This document shows, piece by piece, positions 1 through 6,174 of a stretch of DNA of 6,616 nucleotides. Under the pieces are notes generated by a model. It did no database searches. It worked only from the letters and a program-made list of their open reading frames with translations, and was not told where the DNA came from. Positions within the stretch are counted from its first letter, which is position 1, and each line of letters starts with the position of its first letter. Source of the stretch: an uncultured Bacilli bacterium. GTDB taxonomy: Bacteria > Bacillota_I > Bacilli_A > RF39 > UBA660. Location: positions 1 through 6,616 of the forward strand of contig CANQHT010000064.1 of assembly GCA_947623705.1 (NCBI GenBank), read 5' to 3'. A program made the position numbers and the translations under genes.

Positions 1-31
1 ACACTTTATACTATAAGATTAGTATATATTA

Positions 32-39
32 CCCCCCCC
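32..39. repeat. C8 homopolymer tract
   Basis: Eight consecutive C residues lie in an otherwise very AT-rich stretch. It is adjacent to a weak AT-rich 7-bp inverted repeat at 7-26 (arms TATACTA/TAGTATA). Such tracts can vary in length by slippage, but no coding frame crosses it here, so any regulatory role is speculative. It could also be a sequencing or assembly weak point. Confidence 0.6.
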
Positions 40-40
40 G

Positions 41-80
41 AAAATCAAGTGATTTTTGCAAGAATCAAGAGATTTTCTCA
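41..80. repeat. Two tandem 20-bp imperfect direct repeats
   Basis: Positions 41-60 and 61-80 match at 16 of 20 positions by eye; both have the form A(A/G)AATCAAG(T/A)GATTTT followed by four bases ending in CA. Each unit is itself partly symmetrical (AAAATCA/TGATTTT in the first). Immediately after come two copies of a TTGACA-ending decamer (81-90 and 91-100). The block lies downstream of the tiny minus-strand gene. Function unknown; it could be an operator-like site for a gene to the left of the window. Confidence 0.5.
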
Positions 81-105
81 AATTTTGACAATTATTGACA
101 CAATT

Positions 106-131
106 AAAAAGAAGCAAATGTTATGCTTCTT
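106..131 (-). terminator. Intrinsic terminator after the 46-aa tiny membrane protein gene
   Basis: Read on the minus strand, an 8-bp perfect stem (AAGAAGCA/TGCTTCTT) with a 7-nt loop is followed by a short T run (complement of A106-A108). The left side of the stem overlaps the stop codon of the gene that ends at 130, so it ends the transcript of the two-gene unit. Confidence 0.7.
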
Positions 132-270
132 AATATAATAAACTTCCACCAATAATTATAGCTAGTAATATATATAATATTAAAACTATAAAAAAGTAGT
201 TGTAAGCATTATTATTATTGCCTTGGCAAGGATTTGATTGTCCGCCACTGCTACATTTTGAACAAGCCAT
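130..270 (-). CDS. Tiny membrane protein, YjcZ/SscA-like (46 aa)
   Basis: This 46-residue protein has a polar, cysteine-containing head beginning MACSKCSSGG (Cys 3, 6 and 15), an Asn-rich stretch (residues 18-21), and a single hydrophobic segment at about residues 26-45 ending GGSLLY. The layout of a Gly/Asn/Cys-rich head plus one C-terminal helix with a small-residue and aromatic end is that of the YjcZ/SscA family of tiny Bacillota proteins; B. subtilis members are sporulation-associated and SscA affects spore coat assembly. The start is set by an AAGGAGG Shine-Dalgarno (complement of 280-286). It lies 25 bp after a second tiny gene of the same type, and both probably share a transcript ending at the terminator at 106-131. 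Family assignment is from composition and architecture only. Confidence 0.75.
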   Translation of the reverse strand: MACSKCSSGGQSNPCQGNNNNAYNYFFIVLILYILLAIIIGGSLLY

Positions 271-295
271 AAATTTATACCTCCTTAATAATAAA

Positions 296-382
296 TTAAA
301 TATATGCTCCTACGATTATGATAAGTAAAATAAATAATACTAAAATAATAGCAGCGCCGATTCCATTATTTCCACAATTCAT
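296..382 (-). CDS. Tiny membrane protein, YjcZ/SscA-like (28 aa)
   Basis: A 28-codon gene encodes a short polar head (MNCGNNGIG) followed by one hydrophobic helix (residues 10-28, ending IVGAYI). This closely resembles the VLFILLIIVGA-type helix typical of YjcZ-family tiny proteins of spore-forming Bacillota. A strong AAAGGAGG Shine-Dalgarno (complement of 391-398) sits 8 nt before the ATG, which makes a real gene likely despite the size. It is the first gene of a two-gene unit with the 46-aa protein. A sigma-K/E-like promoter lies upstream, consistent with late mother-cell expression, but sporulation in this organism is inferred, not shown. Confidence 0.75.
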   Translation of the reverse strand: MNCGNNGIGAAIILVLFILLIIIVGAYI

Positions 383-413
383 AATTCACTCCTCCTTTAT
401 GTCTATTCATTTA

Positions 414-441
414 TAATTTATGGTTAATATTTTGAAGTGTG
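414..441 (-). promoter_or_regulatory. Candidate sigma-K/sigma-E-type promoter for the two tiny genes
   Basis: On the minus strand CAC (441-439) is followed by a 16-nt spacer and CATAAATTA (422-414). This fits the B. subtilis sigma-K pattern AC-N16/17-CATAnnnTA, and the -10 also fits sigma-E (CATAnnnT). It sits about 15-20 nt before the Shine-Dalgarno of the 28-aa gene. In AT-rich DNA such short matches occur by chance, so the support comes mainly from the YjcZ-like genes downstream. Confidence 0.4.
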
Positions 442-455
442 AGTGCTTAATTTCA

Positions 456-485
456 TTGTAATTGGCTTAATACCTGTGTTATAAT
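456..485 (+). promoter_or_regulatory. Sigma-A promoter of the prsA-like gene (extended -10)
   Basis: TTGTAA (456-461), an 18-nt spacer and a perfect TATAAT (480-485) preceded by TG at 477-478 (extended -10). Transcription would begin near A492, leaving a leader of only about 13 nt that contains the GGGAGGA ribosome site (494-500). Confidence 0.75.
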
Positions 486-504
486 ACTTTTATGGGAGGA
501 AAAT

Positions 505-1536
505 ATGAAAAAAGGAATATTATTGAGTTTAGTCTGTCTTTTATTATTAGGCGGATGCGGAAAAATACCAACACTTAAAAATGGAGAGGAAGCAGTTGTT
601 ACCTTCAAAAAAGGTGATGAAGAACATATGATTAGTGCGGAAGAACTATTTGAAGAATTAAAAAATAGTTTTGGTCTAGATGCTACCATTAAATTAGTAG
701 ATACTTATATTTTAGAAAAAGAATTTGCGGATTATGTTGATGAAGCGAAAGAAAATGCTAAAAATTTTGTTGATGCTCAAGTTGAAAGTTTAGGAGGAGA
801 ACAAGAATTCTTAAATGAATTAAGAAATCAAACAGGTTATACTGATAGAGAGGCTTATGAAAATTATCTTTATATGAGTTTTATGCAATCTCATGCTGTT
901 GAAGAATATGCTAAAAGTCAAGTAACTGATAAAGAAATTAAAGAATACTATGACAAAGATGCTAAAGAAGATGTTGAAGTATATCAAATCTTAATTACCC
1001 CTGAAGTTAAAGATAGTATGACTTCCGATGAAAAGAAAGAAGCTGAAAGTGCTGCCAAGAAAAAAGCTGAAGAAGTTATTAAAAAACTAAATGAAAGTGA
1101 AGATAAAAATAAATTAGATACTTTTAAAAAATTAGTTAAAGAATATTCTGAAGATGAAAGCACTAAAGATAAAGATGGTAATATGGGTTATATTAATTAT
1201 AGTGATTTAGATAGTAATTATGATGAATTATTAGATGCCTTATATAAATTAAAGAATGGCGAATATAGTAAAAAAGTTATTACTACCGAACTTGGTTATC
1301 ATGTCATATATCGTAATGCTTCTAAAGATAAAGCTAAACTAGAAGATATGAAAGATGAAATAATTGAAACTTTAGCCAATGAAAAAATGAGTAGTGACAA
1401 AGATATCTCTCTAAACTCTATGAAATATTATCGCGAACTTTATAATATGAATATTGTTGATTCAACTCTAGATCGTCAATATGGTATTTACTTAAATAAT
1501 TTAGCCAATAGTAGTACTACTGAAAGTGCTAATTAA
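505..1536 (+). CDS. prsA: PrsA-like foldase lipoprotein (parvulin-type peptidyl-prolyl isomerase)
   Basis: A 343-aa extracytoplasmic lipoprotein that probably helps secreted proteins fold after Sec export, catalysing proline cis-trans isomerisation at the outer face of the membrane. Residues 1-18 are a lipoprotein signal: basic start, hydrophobic core, lipobox L15-G16-G17 with C18 as the lipidated residue. A helical, highly charged N-terminal part (about 40-145) precedes a parvulin domain (about 156-270) with the GNMGY motif (225-229) and GYHVI (264-268), and a charged C-terminal helical part follows. The conserved His of the first parvulin strand (HILV in typical PrsA) is Q161 here, while the second His (H266) is kept, so isomerase activity may be reduced or the protein may act mainly as a chaperone. 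The start is supported by GGGAGGA four bases upstream and the signal peptide. It is monocistronic, with its own promoter and terminator. Confidence 0.9.
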   Translation: MKKGILLSLVCLLLLGGCGKIPTLKNGEEAVVTFKKGDEEHMISAEELFEELKNSFGLDATIKLVDTYILEKEFADYVDEAKENAKNFVDAQVESLGGEQEFLNELRNQTGYTDREAYENYLYMSFMQSHAVEEYAKSQVTDKEIKEYYDKDAKEDVEVYQILITPEVKDSMTSDEKKEAESAAKKKAEEVIKKLNESEDKNKLDTFKKLVKEYSEDESTKDKDGNMGYINYSDLDSNYDELLDALYKLKNGEYSKKVITTELGYHVIYRNASKDKAKLEDMKDEIIETLANEKMSSDKDISLNSMKYYRELYNMNIVDSTLDRQYGIYLNNLANSSTTESAN

Positions 1537-1544
1537 AACAAAAT

Positions 1545-1579
1545 AAAATTGATTAACTTAATTGCTAATCAATTTTTTT
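1545..1579. terminator. Bidirectional intrinsic terminator between convergent genes
   Basis: An 11-bp perfect stem (AAAATTGATTA at 1545-1555, TAATCAATTTT at 1566-1576) with a 10-nt loop runs into T1573-T1579 on the plus strand. On the minus strand it is followed by a T-rich tail (complement of 1531-1548). It lies between the prsA-like stop codon and the end of the ackA operon, so it probably serves both. Confidence 0.8.
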
Positions 1580-1597
1580 ATGTCCTATTTTGTTCTA

Positions 1598-2176
1598 TTA
1601 TTTATTATCTCTTGTTAGTTTTCTAACTTCTCTCTGTTCTGCAACTTTTTCTTGAAGTGCAGGTATTATAAAGGTATCTTCATCAACACTATAAGATTCT
1701 ATTAATTCATAAGTATCATATTGGGGATTATATTCTTTATATCGTTTTAATAAATCTATATATGATTGTATTCCCCCTTGTTTTTCAAATTTTTTGGCTT
1801 TTTCGCGTATAACAAAAGATTTTGAACCATCATTAAATGTTGCAAATATACCAACATTATAAATTTTATTTTCCAACTCTTTAGTTTCAAAACCCTCTAA
1901 ATTATTTATATTAAAAGCAAGTTTATTATAAAAAACCATAAAACTTTTTAACAATACATATCCTGGACCATTATAAAACCAATATATAGGTTCAAAAGGA
2001 AAATCTAGTTTAGATTGTTCTTCAGTAATTTGTATTTTTTTATAAACTCCTGGTTCTTTTTTAACTACAGCAAATAACGCTTGCTTGTGTCCTATATCAT
2101 AGGGACGTATATACAAAACACTATCGGGATTTTGTATAATTATATTTAAATTTTCATCAATATATTTAAATTGCAT
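1598..2176 (-). CDS. Unrecognised 192-aa protein, last gene of the ackA-nrnA-recX operon
   Basis: I do not recognise the family. The product is a soluble-looking 192-residue protein with no signal peptide or membrane helix. The first half alternates hydrophobic and aromatic strands (IYWFYNGPGYVLLKSFMVFYNKL region, about 64-86), suggesting a beta-rich fold. The second half has a lysine-rich helix (about 125-146), and the C-terminus is charged. The ATG is one base after the recX stop codon, and a perfect AAGGAGG ribosome site (complement of 2185-2191), which itself encodes the Gly-Gly end of RecX, fixes the start and implies strong independent initiation. It is thus co-transcribed with recX, nrnA and ackA and ends just before a terminator. 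No function can be assigned from sequence. Confidence 0.85.
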   Translation of the reverse strand: MQFKYIDENLNIIIQNPDSVLYIRPYDIGHKQALFAVVKKEPGVYKKIQITEEQSKLDFPFEPIYWFYNGPGYVLLKSFMVFYNKLAFNINNLEGFETKELENKIYNVGIFATFNDGSKSFVIREKAKKFEKQGGIQSYIDLLKRYKEYNPQYDTYELIESYSVDEDTFIIPALQEKVAEQREVRKLTRDNK

Positions 2177-2177
2177 A

Positions 2178-2924
2178 TCATAACCCTCCTTTTTTAAACC
2201 CTTTTTTTAATAAATGCATATTTATTTGGTATTCTAACTCTTCCCCACTATATTTTTTACTTAATTTATTTTTTAATTTAGTATATTCTTTTTCATAAAC
2301 AGCTTTATTATCTGGAAATTCATAATTATCTAAAACACTCATTATATCTTCTTTAAAAAAACCTCTGGTTAATAATTCTTGCATTATCTTTTGCTTTAAT
2401 AAAAGACCGGATAAATTATGATTACTATTTATTTTTTTAAGTGTTACTTTGTTAATTTTATCTAGCCATACATCACTTGCAAAAGTATCTAAATAATTAT
2501 GAATAGCGTTTTCTTTAAAACCTAATTTTTTTAACTCATACAATATTTTATTTGGTCCTACGACTTTTAAATTAATGGCATCATTAATATAAGATTTAAT
2601 GTATAACTCATCATTTAAGTAACCTTCATTTTTTAATCTATTTAAAGTATAATTAATGGCTTGTTTACTATATTTACTTAATCTTTTAATTATTTCTTTT
2701 TCCGTTCTTAATTTAAAACTTAGATATTTAAGGGCAATATGATAACTTTCTAAATAACTATTATCTTCTAAAATTTGTTTAAAATCTTTATCATCTATTT
2801 CTTTAGATAATAAAAGGCCATATTTAAGAATAACATCATCATAGAGATTAATCTTTTCTCCCGTTTCTAAAGTTATTTCATAAATACTACCTTTTTTTAA
2901 TTTATAACTCTTTATTTTTTTCAT
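2178..2924 (-). CDS. recX: RecX-family regulator of RecA
   Basis: RecX binds RecA filaments and modulates, usually restrains, strand exchange and SOS induction. At 248 aa it has the long form seen in Bacillota: an N-terminal beta region (KSYKLKKGSIYEITLETGE, about 5-23) followed by three-helix repeats. The best family signature is the first repeat, ALKYLSFKLRTEKEIIKRL (about 64-82), with 'LNDELYIKSYINDAINLKVVGPNKI' features around 103-127 and a 'GFFKEDI' turn near 188-194. The gene overlaps the end of nrnA by 23 nt. Its own ribosome site is weak (only CAAGG, lying inside a 7-bp hairpin at 2929-2945), so expression probably depends on nrnA translation. The stop is TGA, which shows the standard genetic code. 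The N-terminal similarity to other RecX proteins supports this start. Confidence 0.9.
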   Translation of the reverse strand: MKKIKSYKLKKGSIYEITLETGEKINLYDDVILKYGLLLSKEIDDKDFKQILEDNSYLESYHIALKYLSFKLRTEKEIIKRLSKYSKQAINYTLNRLKNEGYLNDELYIKSYINDAINLKVVGPNKILYELKKLGFKENAIHNYLDTFASDVWLDKINKVTLKKINSNHNLSGLLLKQKIMQELLTRGFFKEDIMSVLDNYEFPDNKAVYEKEYTKLKNKLSKKYSGEELEYQINMHLLKKGFKKGGL

Positions 2925-3879
2925 ATTCTAAGCAAGCCTTGCTTAAGTCTTTTATTAAGTTATCAACATCTTCCATTTCGGTAAGTCTTGCTCCACAAGC
3001 AAATTTATGACCTCCACCATTATAATTATTTGCAATCGTATTAATTACTGGACCCCGAGAGCGAATACTTATTTTATATTGATTATTTTTAACATCTTCT
3101 GTTACAAACATCCAAACTAATATTTCGTCAATGAAATTATAACCATTAATTAAATTAGATGGAGTTGATGCATCAACATTAAATTCTTTTAAATCAGCAT
3201 CACTTATTTTGATATAAGCAAATTTATTTTCATCTATTACTAAATTATTGGTAATAAATGCAATAAACTTATGCTCATTAAAAGGTCTCGTGTATAAAAT
3301 ATCATATAATTCTGGAAAGTTAATATTACTTACTTTAATTAAATTACTTACAGTTTCAAATGTTTCATAAGTGGTATTTTTTAAAGAGAATCTTTCACTA
3401 TCTGAGACAATACCTAAGAAAAGATTTTCGGCTATTTTTTGATTTAGTTTTAATTTAGTATTTAATATTAATTCACAAACCATTTGACTAGTACTAGATT
3501 TTGTCTCATCTGTCCAGTCCACATTACCGATGATATCTTCTTTCGGATGATGATCTATTTTCAAAATACTTTTATATTGTAATTCTTCAATATCGACCCG
3601 GTTCATATTCGGAACATCTAAAACCACTAATAAAGCATCAGTAATACTCGCATAATTGGGATGGTCTAATGTGCCATATGACTTGAATTTGGAAACACCA
3701 GCCCCGACAGCATAAACTTTCTTTTCTGGGAATGTTAATTTAATACTATCTCTTAGGGCAATTTGACTAGCAATGGCATCCGGATCTGGTCCAATGTGTC
3801 TTGCAATTACAATATTGTCATACTTTTTTATTTCCTTATAGATTTTGTTTAATAAATTTTTGTTTATTATTTTAACCAC
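2902..3879 (-). CDS. nrnA: DHH-DHHA1 phosphoesterase, NrnA-type oligoribonuclease / pAp phosphatase
   Basis: A cytoplasmic Mn-dependent enzyme expected to degrade very short RNAs (nano-RNA, pGpG) and to dephosphorylate 3'-phosphoadenosine 5'-phosphate. The 325-aa protein carries all DHH metal motifs: H28-x3-D32-x-D34 in ARHIGPDPDAIAS, D88 in VVLDVP, D109-H110-H111, and D160 in GIVSDSERF. The DHHA1 substrate motif is NGGGHKFACGA (GGGH at 288-291), with R274 in the preceding strand. Length and motif order match NrnA of B. subtilis (YtqI). The start is a GTG three bases after the ackA stop codon with no convincing Shine-Dalgarno, so translation is probably coupled to ackA. The next possible in-frame starts would cut into the first helix before motif I. 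Confidence 0.9.
   Translation of the reverse strand: MVKIINKNLLNKIYKEIKKYDNIVIARHIGPDPDAIASQIALRDSIKLTFPEKKVYAVGAGVSKFKSYGTLDHPNYASITDALLVVLDVPNMNRVDIEELQYKSILKIDHHPKEDIIGNVDWTDETKSSTSQMVCELILNTKLKLNQKIAENLFLGIVSDSERFSLKNTTYETFETVSNLIKVSNINFPELYDILYTRPFNEHKFIAFITNNLVIDENKFAYIKISDADLKEFNVDASTPSNLINGYNFIDEILVWMFVTEDVKNNQYKISIRSRGPVINTIANNYNGGGHKFACGARLTEMEDVDNLIKDLSKACLEYEKNKEL
2929..2945 (-). promoter_or_regulatory. Hairpin over the recX ribosome-binding region
   Basis: On the minus strand TAAGCAA-GGC-TTGCTTA forms a 7-bp stem with a 3-nt loop, five bases before the recX ATG and inside the nrnA coding sequence. The only Shine-Dalgarno-like bases (CAAGG) lie in the stem and loop. Ribosomes finishing nrnA would open it. 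The role in coupling is inference. Confidence 0.4.
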
Positions 3880-3882
3880 CCG

Positions 3883-5079
3883 CTAACTAATTAGTTCCAT
3901 TGTATCAAGAGCAATCATTAATTCTTCATTTGTTGGAATAACATAGATTGGGGTTTCACTTTCATCATTTGAAATTTTACCTTCAGATTTATCTAAGTAA
4001 GAAGCTATCTTATTATTTTCTTCTTTATCGATATACATTCTTAAAGAACCTAGTTTATTTACCACTTCTTCTCTAAATTCCCGAGCATTTTCACCTAAAC
4101 CGGCGGTAAATACTAAAGCATCAACTTTACCATCTAATTTAACATAATAACGAGCAATATAAGAAACAATTTTATCAACATACATGTCGTTTGCTAAAAT
4201 ACTTGCTTCATCGCCTTCTGCCATACCGGTTTCAATATCACGATGGTCAGAATATTTACCACTGATAGCCAGTAAGCCACTTTGTTTATTTAAAGCATTA
4301 TCAATCTCCGCAATAGTCATATCCGTTTTTTGCATTAAATAAGGAATCATTGAATAATCGATATCTCCAGAACGAGTACCCATCATAATACCAGCATTAG
4401 GACTAAAGCCCATAGTGGTATCAATACTTTTACCATCTTTAATGCAACATAAAGATCCACCACTTCCAACATGGCAACTAATGATATTAACATTTTCTTT
4501 ACCTAACATTTCTTGAACTTTTTTCGTAATATATTTATGACTTGTTCCATGGAAACCATATTTACGAACCCCATAATTACGATACCAATCCATTGGTACA
4601 GGATATAGATATTCTTTTTCTTCCATAGTTTGATGGAAGGCTGTATCAAAAACTCCAACCATTGGCGTATTAGGCATAGCTTCTCTAAAAGCTTTTACTC
4701 CCACAATATTCGCTGGATTATGAAGGGGCGCTAAACTAGATAGTTCAGAGACAGTCTTAATAACGTCATCATCAATAATAACAGATTTGTTATATTTGTC
4801 TCCCCCGTGAACTAAACGATGACCAACTCCATCAATTTCTTCTAAAGAAGCAATTACTTTGTTACCAATTAATTCATCAATTAAATATTTAATTGCTTCA
4901 GCATGATCCTTAATACTAGCGGTCTTTTTAGTCTTTTCGCCATTCATTTTGATACTATAGAAACTATCTTCTAGTCCTATCTTTTCAAAATAACCACTAA
5001 TTAATTCTTTTTCTTCTGGAAGTTCAATTAAATTAAATTTTAATGATGAACTACCAGCATTTACTGATAATATTTTCAT
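3883..5079 (-). CDS. ackA: Acetate kinase
   Basis: Catalyses acetyl phosphate + ADP to acetate + ATP in the fermentative Pta-Ack pathway, in the cytoplasm; acetyl phosphate can also donate phosphate to response regulators. The 398-aa protein is full length with the ASKHA-fold motifs in order: N7-A-G-S-S-S-L-K14, R88 in GHRLVHGG, D145 in FDTAFHQ, H177 in YGFHGTSH, a phosphate loop HVGSGGSLC (203-211), R236 in MMGTRSGDID, TAGLGEN (325-331) and E385 in PTNEE. By comparison with the Methanosarcina enzyme these are the nucleotide, acetate and catalytic residues. HVGSGGS replaces the commoner HLGNG(A/C)S, a modest variation. The start has AGAGGTG (complement of 5087-5093) and a good sigma-A promoter upstream. 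It is the first gene of the operon; no pta gene is in view. Confidence 0.97.
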   Translation of the reverse strand: MKILSVNAGSSSLKFNLIELPEEKELISGYFEKIGLEDSFYSIKMNGEKTKKTASIKDHAEAIKYLIDELIGNKVIASLEEIDGVGHRLVHGGDKYNKSVIIDDDVIKTVSELSSLAPLHNPANIVGVKAFREAMPNTPMVGVFDTAFHQTMEEKEYLYPVPMDWYRNYGVRKYGFHGTSHKYITKKVQEMLGKENVNIISCHVGSGGSLCCIKDGKSIDTTMGFSPNAGIMMGTRSGDIDYSMIPYLMQKTDMTIAEIDNALNKQSGLLAISGKYSDHRDIETGMAEGDEASILANDMYVDKIVSYIARYYVKLDGKVDALVFTAGLGENAREFREEVVNKLGSLRMYIDKEENNKIASYLDKSEGKISNDESETPIYVIPTNEELMIALDTMELIS

Positions 5080-5100
5080 AAATTTACACCTCTACATATC

Positions 5101-5129
5101 ATTATAAATGACTATTTTTGTTTTGTAAA
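5101..5129 (-). promoter_or_regulatory. Sigma-A promoter of the ackA operon
   Basis: On the minus strand TTTACA (5129-5124), a 17-nt spacer and a perfect TATAAT (5106-5101). Transcription would start near 5094, giving a very short leader with the AGAGGTG ribosome site at its beginning. No hairpin terminator is visible between the upstream DUF1016 gene and this promoter, so some read-through into ackA is possible. Confidence 0.75.
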
Positions 5130-5163
5130 TAAAGATATTGGAATAAGTTGACTACTTTTTGAC

Positions 5164-6096
5164 TTATTTAATTATAAATGTTGTTAAGTATAATAATTCT
5201 TTATTTGATATATATTCAATAACATATTGATTTTTCTTTTTTACTATTAAGACTCCTAAAGTCTTATTATTATATTTTTCTTTTACTTGCATATCTATAC
5301 AATTCATATAAAATTCTAACTGTCCAATATCTTGTGGTAATACTTCTCTATTTTTTACCTCTATTACAATATAACAATTTAATTTAACATTATAGAATAA
5401 TAAATCTATTTTATATACTCTATCTTTATATTTTATTTTGTATTCATGACCAGCCAGAGTGAAACCAACACCTAACTCTAGAAACTTATTTTCTAACATT
5501 TGAATTAAATATTTATGAATAACTTTTTCATCTAATTTATTTTCTTTATTTGGTATATTTATAATAATTGGATCTTTTAACATATCATTTAAAGTTAATT
5601 TATTATTATTTTCATTAGTTATTAATTTAATATTTTCTTTATCAGTGTATGATAATCTTTCAAACGATTTATTTTTTATTTCACTCCGAAGTTCTCTTAC
5701 TGATAAATTATTAAGTATTACTTGATTAATATAATAGTTTCTTTCGTTTTCGTTTTTGATGGGTAATAAATATCTATAATGTGACCAACTTAATTTGTGG
5801 CACACTGTGCCACATTTTTGAAATAATAGGTAAAATTGTCTAAATCTTCTTAATTTACTTGAATCATAACCTTTTCCGTAAATTTTTGATAATTTTTCGC
5901 CCCAATTTTTCATTAAAGCATCACCATACTTGGCTCTAGATTTTCCACCTTGAGCTTCCACTATTGATTTACCTATATTCCAATAAGTTAACAAAGTATC
6001 ATAATTATCTTTTAATTCTCTAACTCTTTTATTTACTTCTAAATCTTCAATATAATTTACTATTTCACTATAGTAATCTTTAGCTTTTGTTGCCAT
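5164..6096 (-). CDS. DUF1016/YhcG-family PDDEXK nuclease domain protein
   Basis: A 310-aa protein with the two-part architecture of the YhcG family: an N-terminal DUF1016 helical domain (about 5-150) and a C-terminal PDDEXK nuclease-like domain (about 185-310). The N-domain shows Y38-W39-N-I-G (YWNIG), YGKGYDSSKLRRFRQFY (73-89) and the hallmark LSWSHY (102-107) followed by LLPIK. The C-domain has the catalytic set D231 (KIDLLFYN), E246 and K248 (VIEVKN), and Q259 in GQLEFY. The family occurs widely in accessory DNA and near restriction-modification or mobile genes; its cellular role is not established, so nuclease activity is inferred. The frame stays open up to GTG 6105, but the ATG at 6096 is chosen because GAGGTG (complement of 6103-6108) lies six bases before it and overlaps the GTG. 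Codons 95-100 (CGTVCH) form a perfect palindrome. Decayed relatives lie directly upstream. Confidence 0.85.
   Translation of the reverse strand: MATKAKDYYSEIVNYIEDLEVNKRVRELKDNYDTLLTYWNIGKSIVEAQGGKSRAKYGDALMKNWGEKLSKIYGKGYDSSKLRRFRQFYLLFQKCGTVCHKLSWSHYRYLLPIKNENERNYYINQVILNNLSVRELRSEIKNKSFERLSYTDKENIKLITNENNNKLTLNDMLKDPIIINIPNKENKLDEKVIHKYLIQMLENKFLELGVGFTLAGHEYKIKYKDRVYKIDLLFYNVKLNCYIVIEVKNREVLPQDIGQLEFYMNCIDMQVKEKYNNKTLGVLIVKKKNQYVIEYISNKELLYLTTFIIK
5796..5814. repeat. Palindrome 1, inside the intact DUF1016 gene
   Basis: A perfect 19-bp inverted repeat, TGTGGCACA-C-TGTGCCACA on the plus strand. On the coding strand it spells codons 95-100 (Cys-Gly-Thr-Val-Cys-His), immediately before KLSWSHY. 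The centre is CA-N-TG, with N the first base of the Val codon. On the plus strand it is followed by TTTTT. Confidence 0.95.
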
Positions 6097-6121
6097 AAAC
6101 CCCACCTCAGGGTGTTACTAT

Positions 6122-6149
6122 AGCATATTAAATTTAAAAAATTTGTCAG
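6122..6149 (-). promoter_or_regulatory. Weak candidate promoter for the DUF1016 gene
   Basis: On the minus strand CTGACA (6149-6144, one mismatch to TTGACA), a 16-nt spacer and TATGCT (6127-6122, four of six to TATAAT). This would give a leader of under 25 nt before the ATG. Plausible but degenerate, in a fully AT-rich background. Confidence 0.35.
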
Positions 6150-6174
6150 TTTTTGACGATAATATATTAAATTT

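Noticed and set aside
85..124. Plus-strand promoter from the TTGACA boxes at 85-90 and 95-100
   Set aside because: No convincing -10 element at a 16-18 nt distance and no plus-strand gene follows before 505.
453..689. 78-codon open frame on the minus strand
   Set aside because: It lies antisense to the prsA-like signal peptide region and across its promoter, has a low-complexity Ser/Phe-rich product and no ribosome site; it is a shadow of prsA.
2178..2180. Mycoplasma-type genetic code, suggested by the very low GC content
   Set aside because: TGA ends recX exactly at the expected place, one base before the next start, and tryptophan codons are TGG.
5142..5168. Terminator after the DUF1016 gene
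   Set aside because: The 7-bp AATAAGT/ACTTATT repeat is AT-only apart from one pair, has a 13-nt loop and no T run in the gene's direction.
6097..6105. GTG at 6105 as the start of the DUF1016 protein
   Set aside because: It lies within or next to the GAGGTG Shine-Dalgarno, which is well placed for the ATG at 6096.
6125..6174. 11-bp direct repeat ATATTAAATTT at 6125-6135 and 6164-6174 as target-site duplication
   Set aside because: Only A/T bases in an AT-rich stretch, and the intervening 28 bp do not look like an element.
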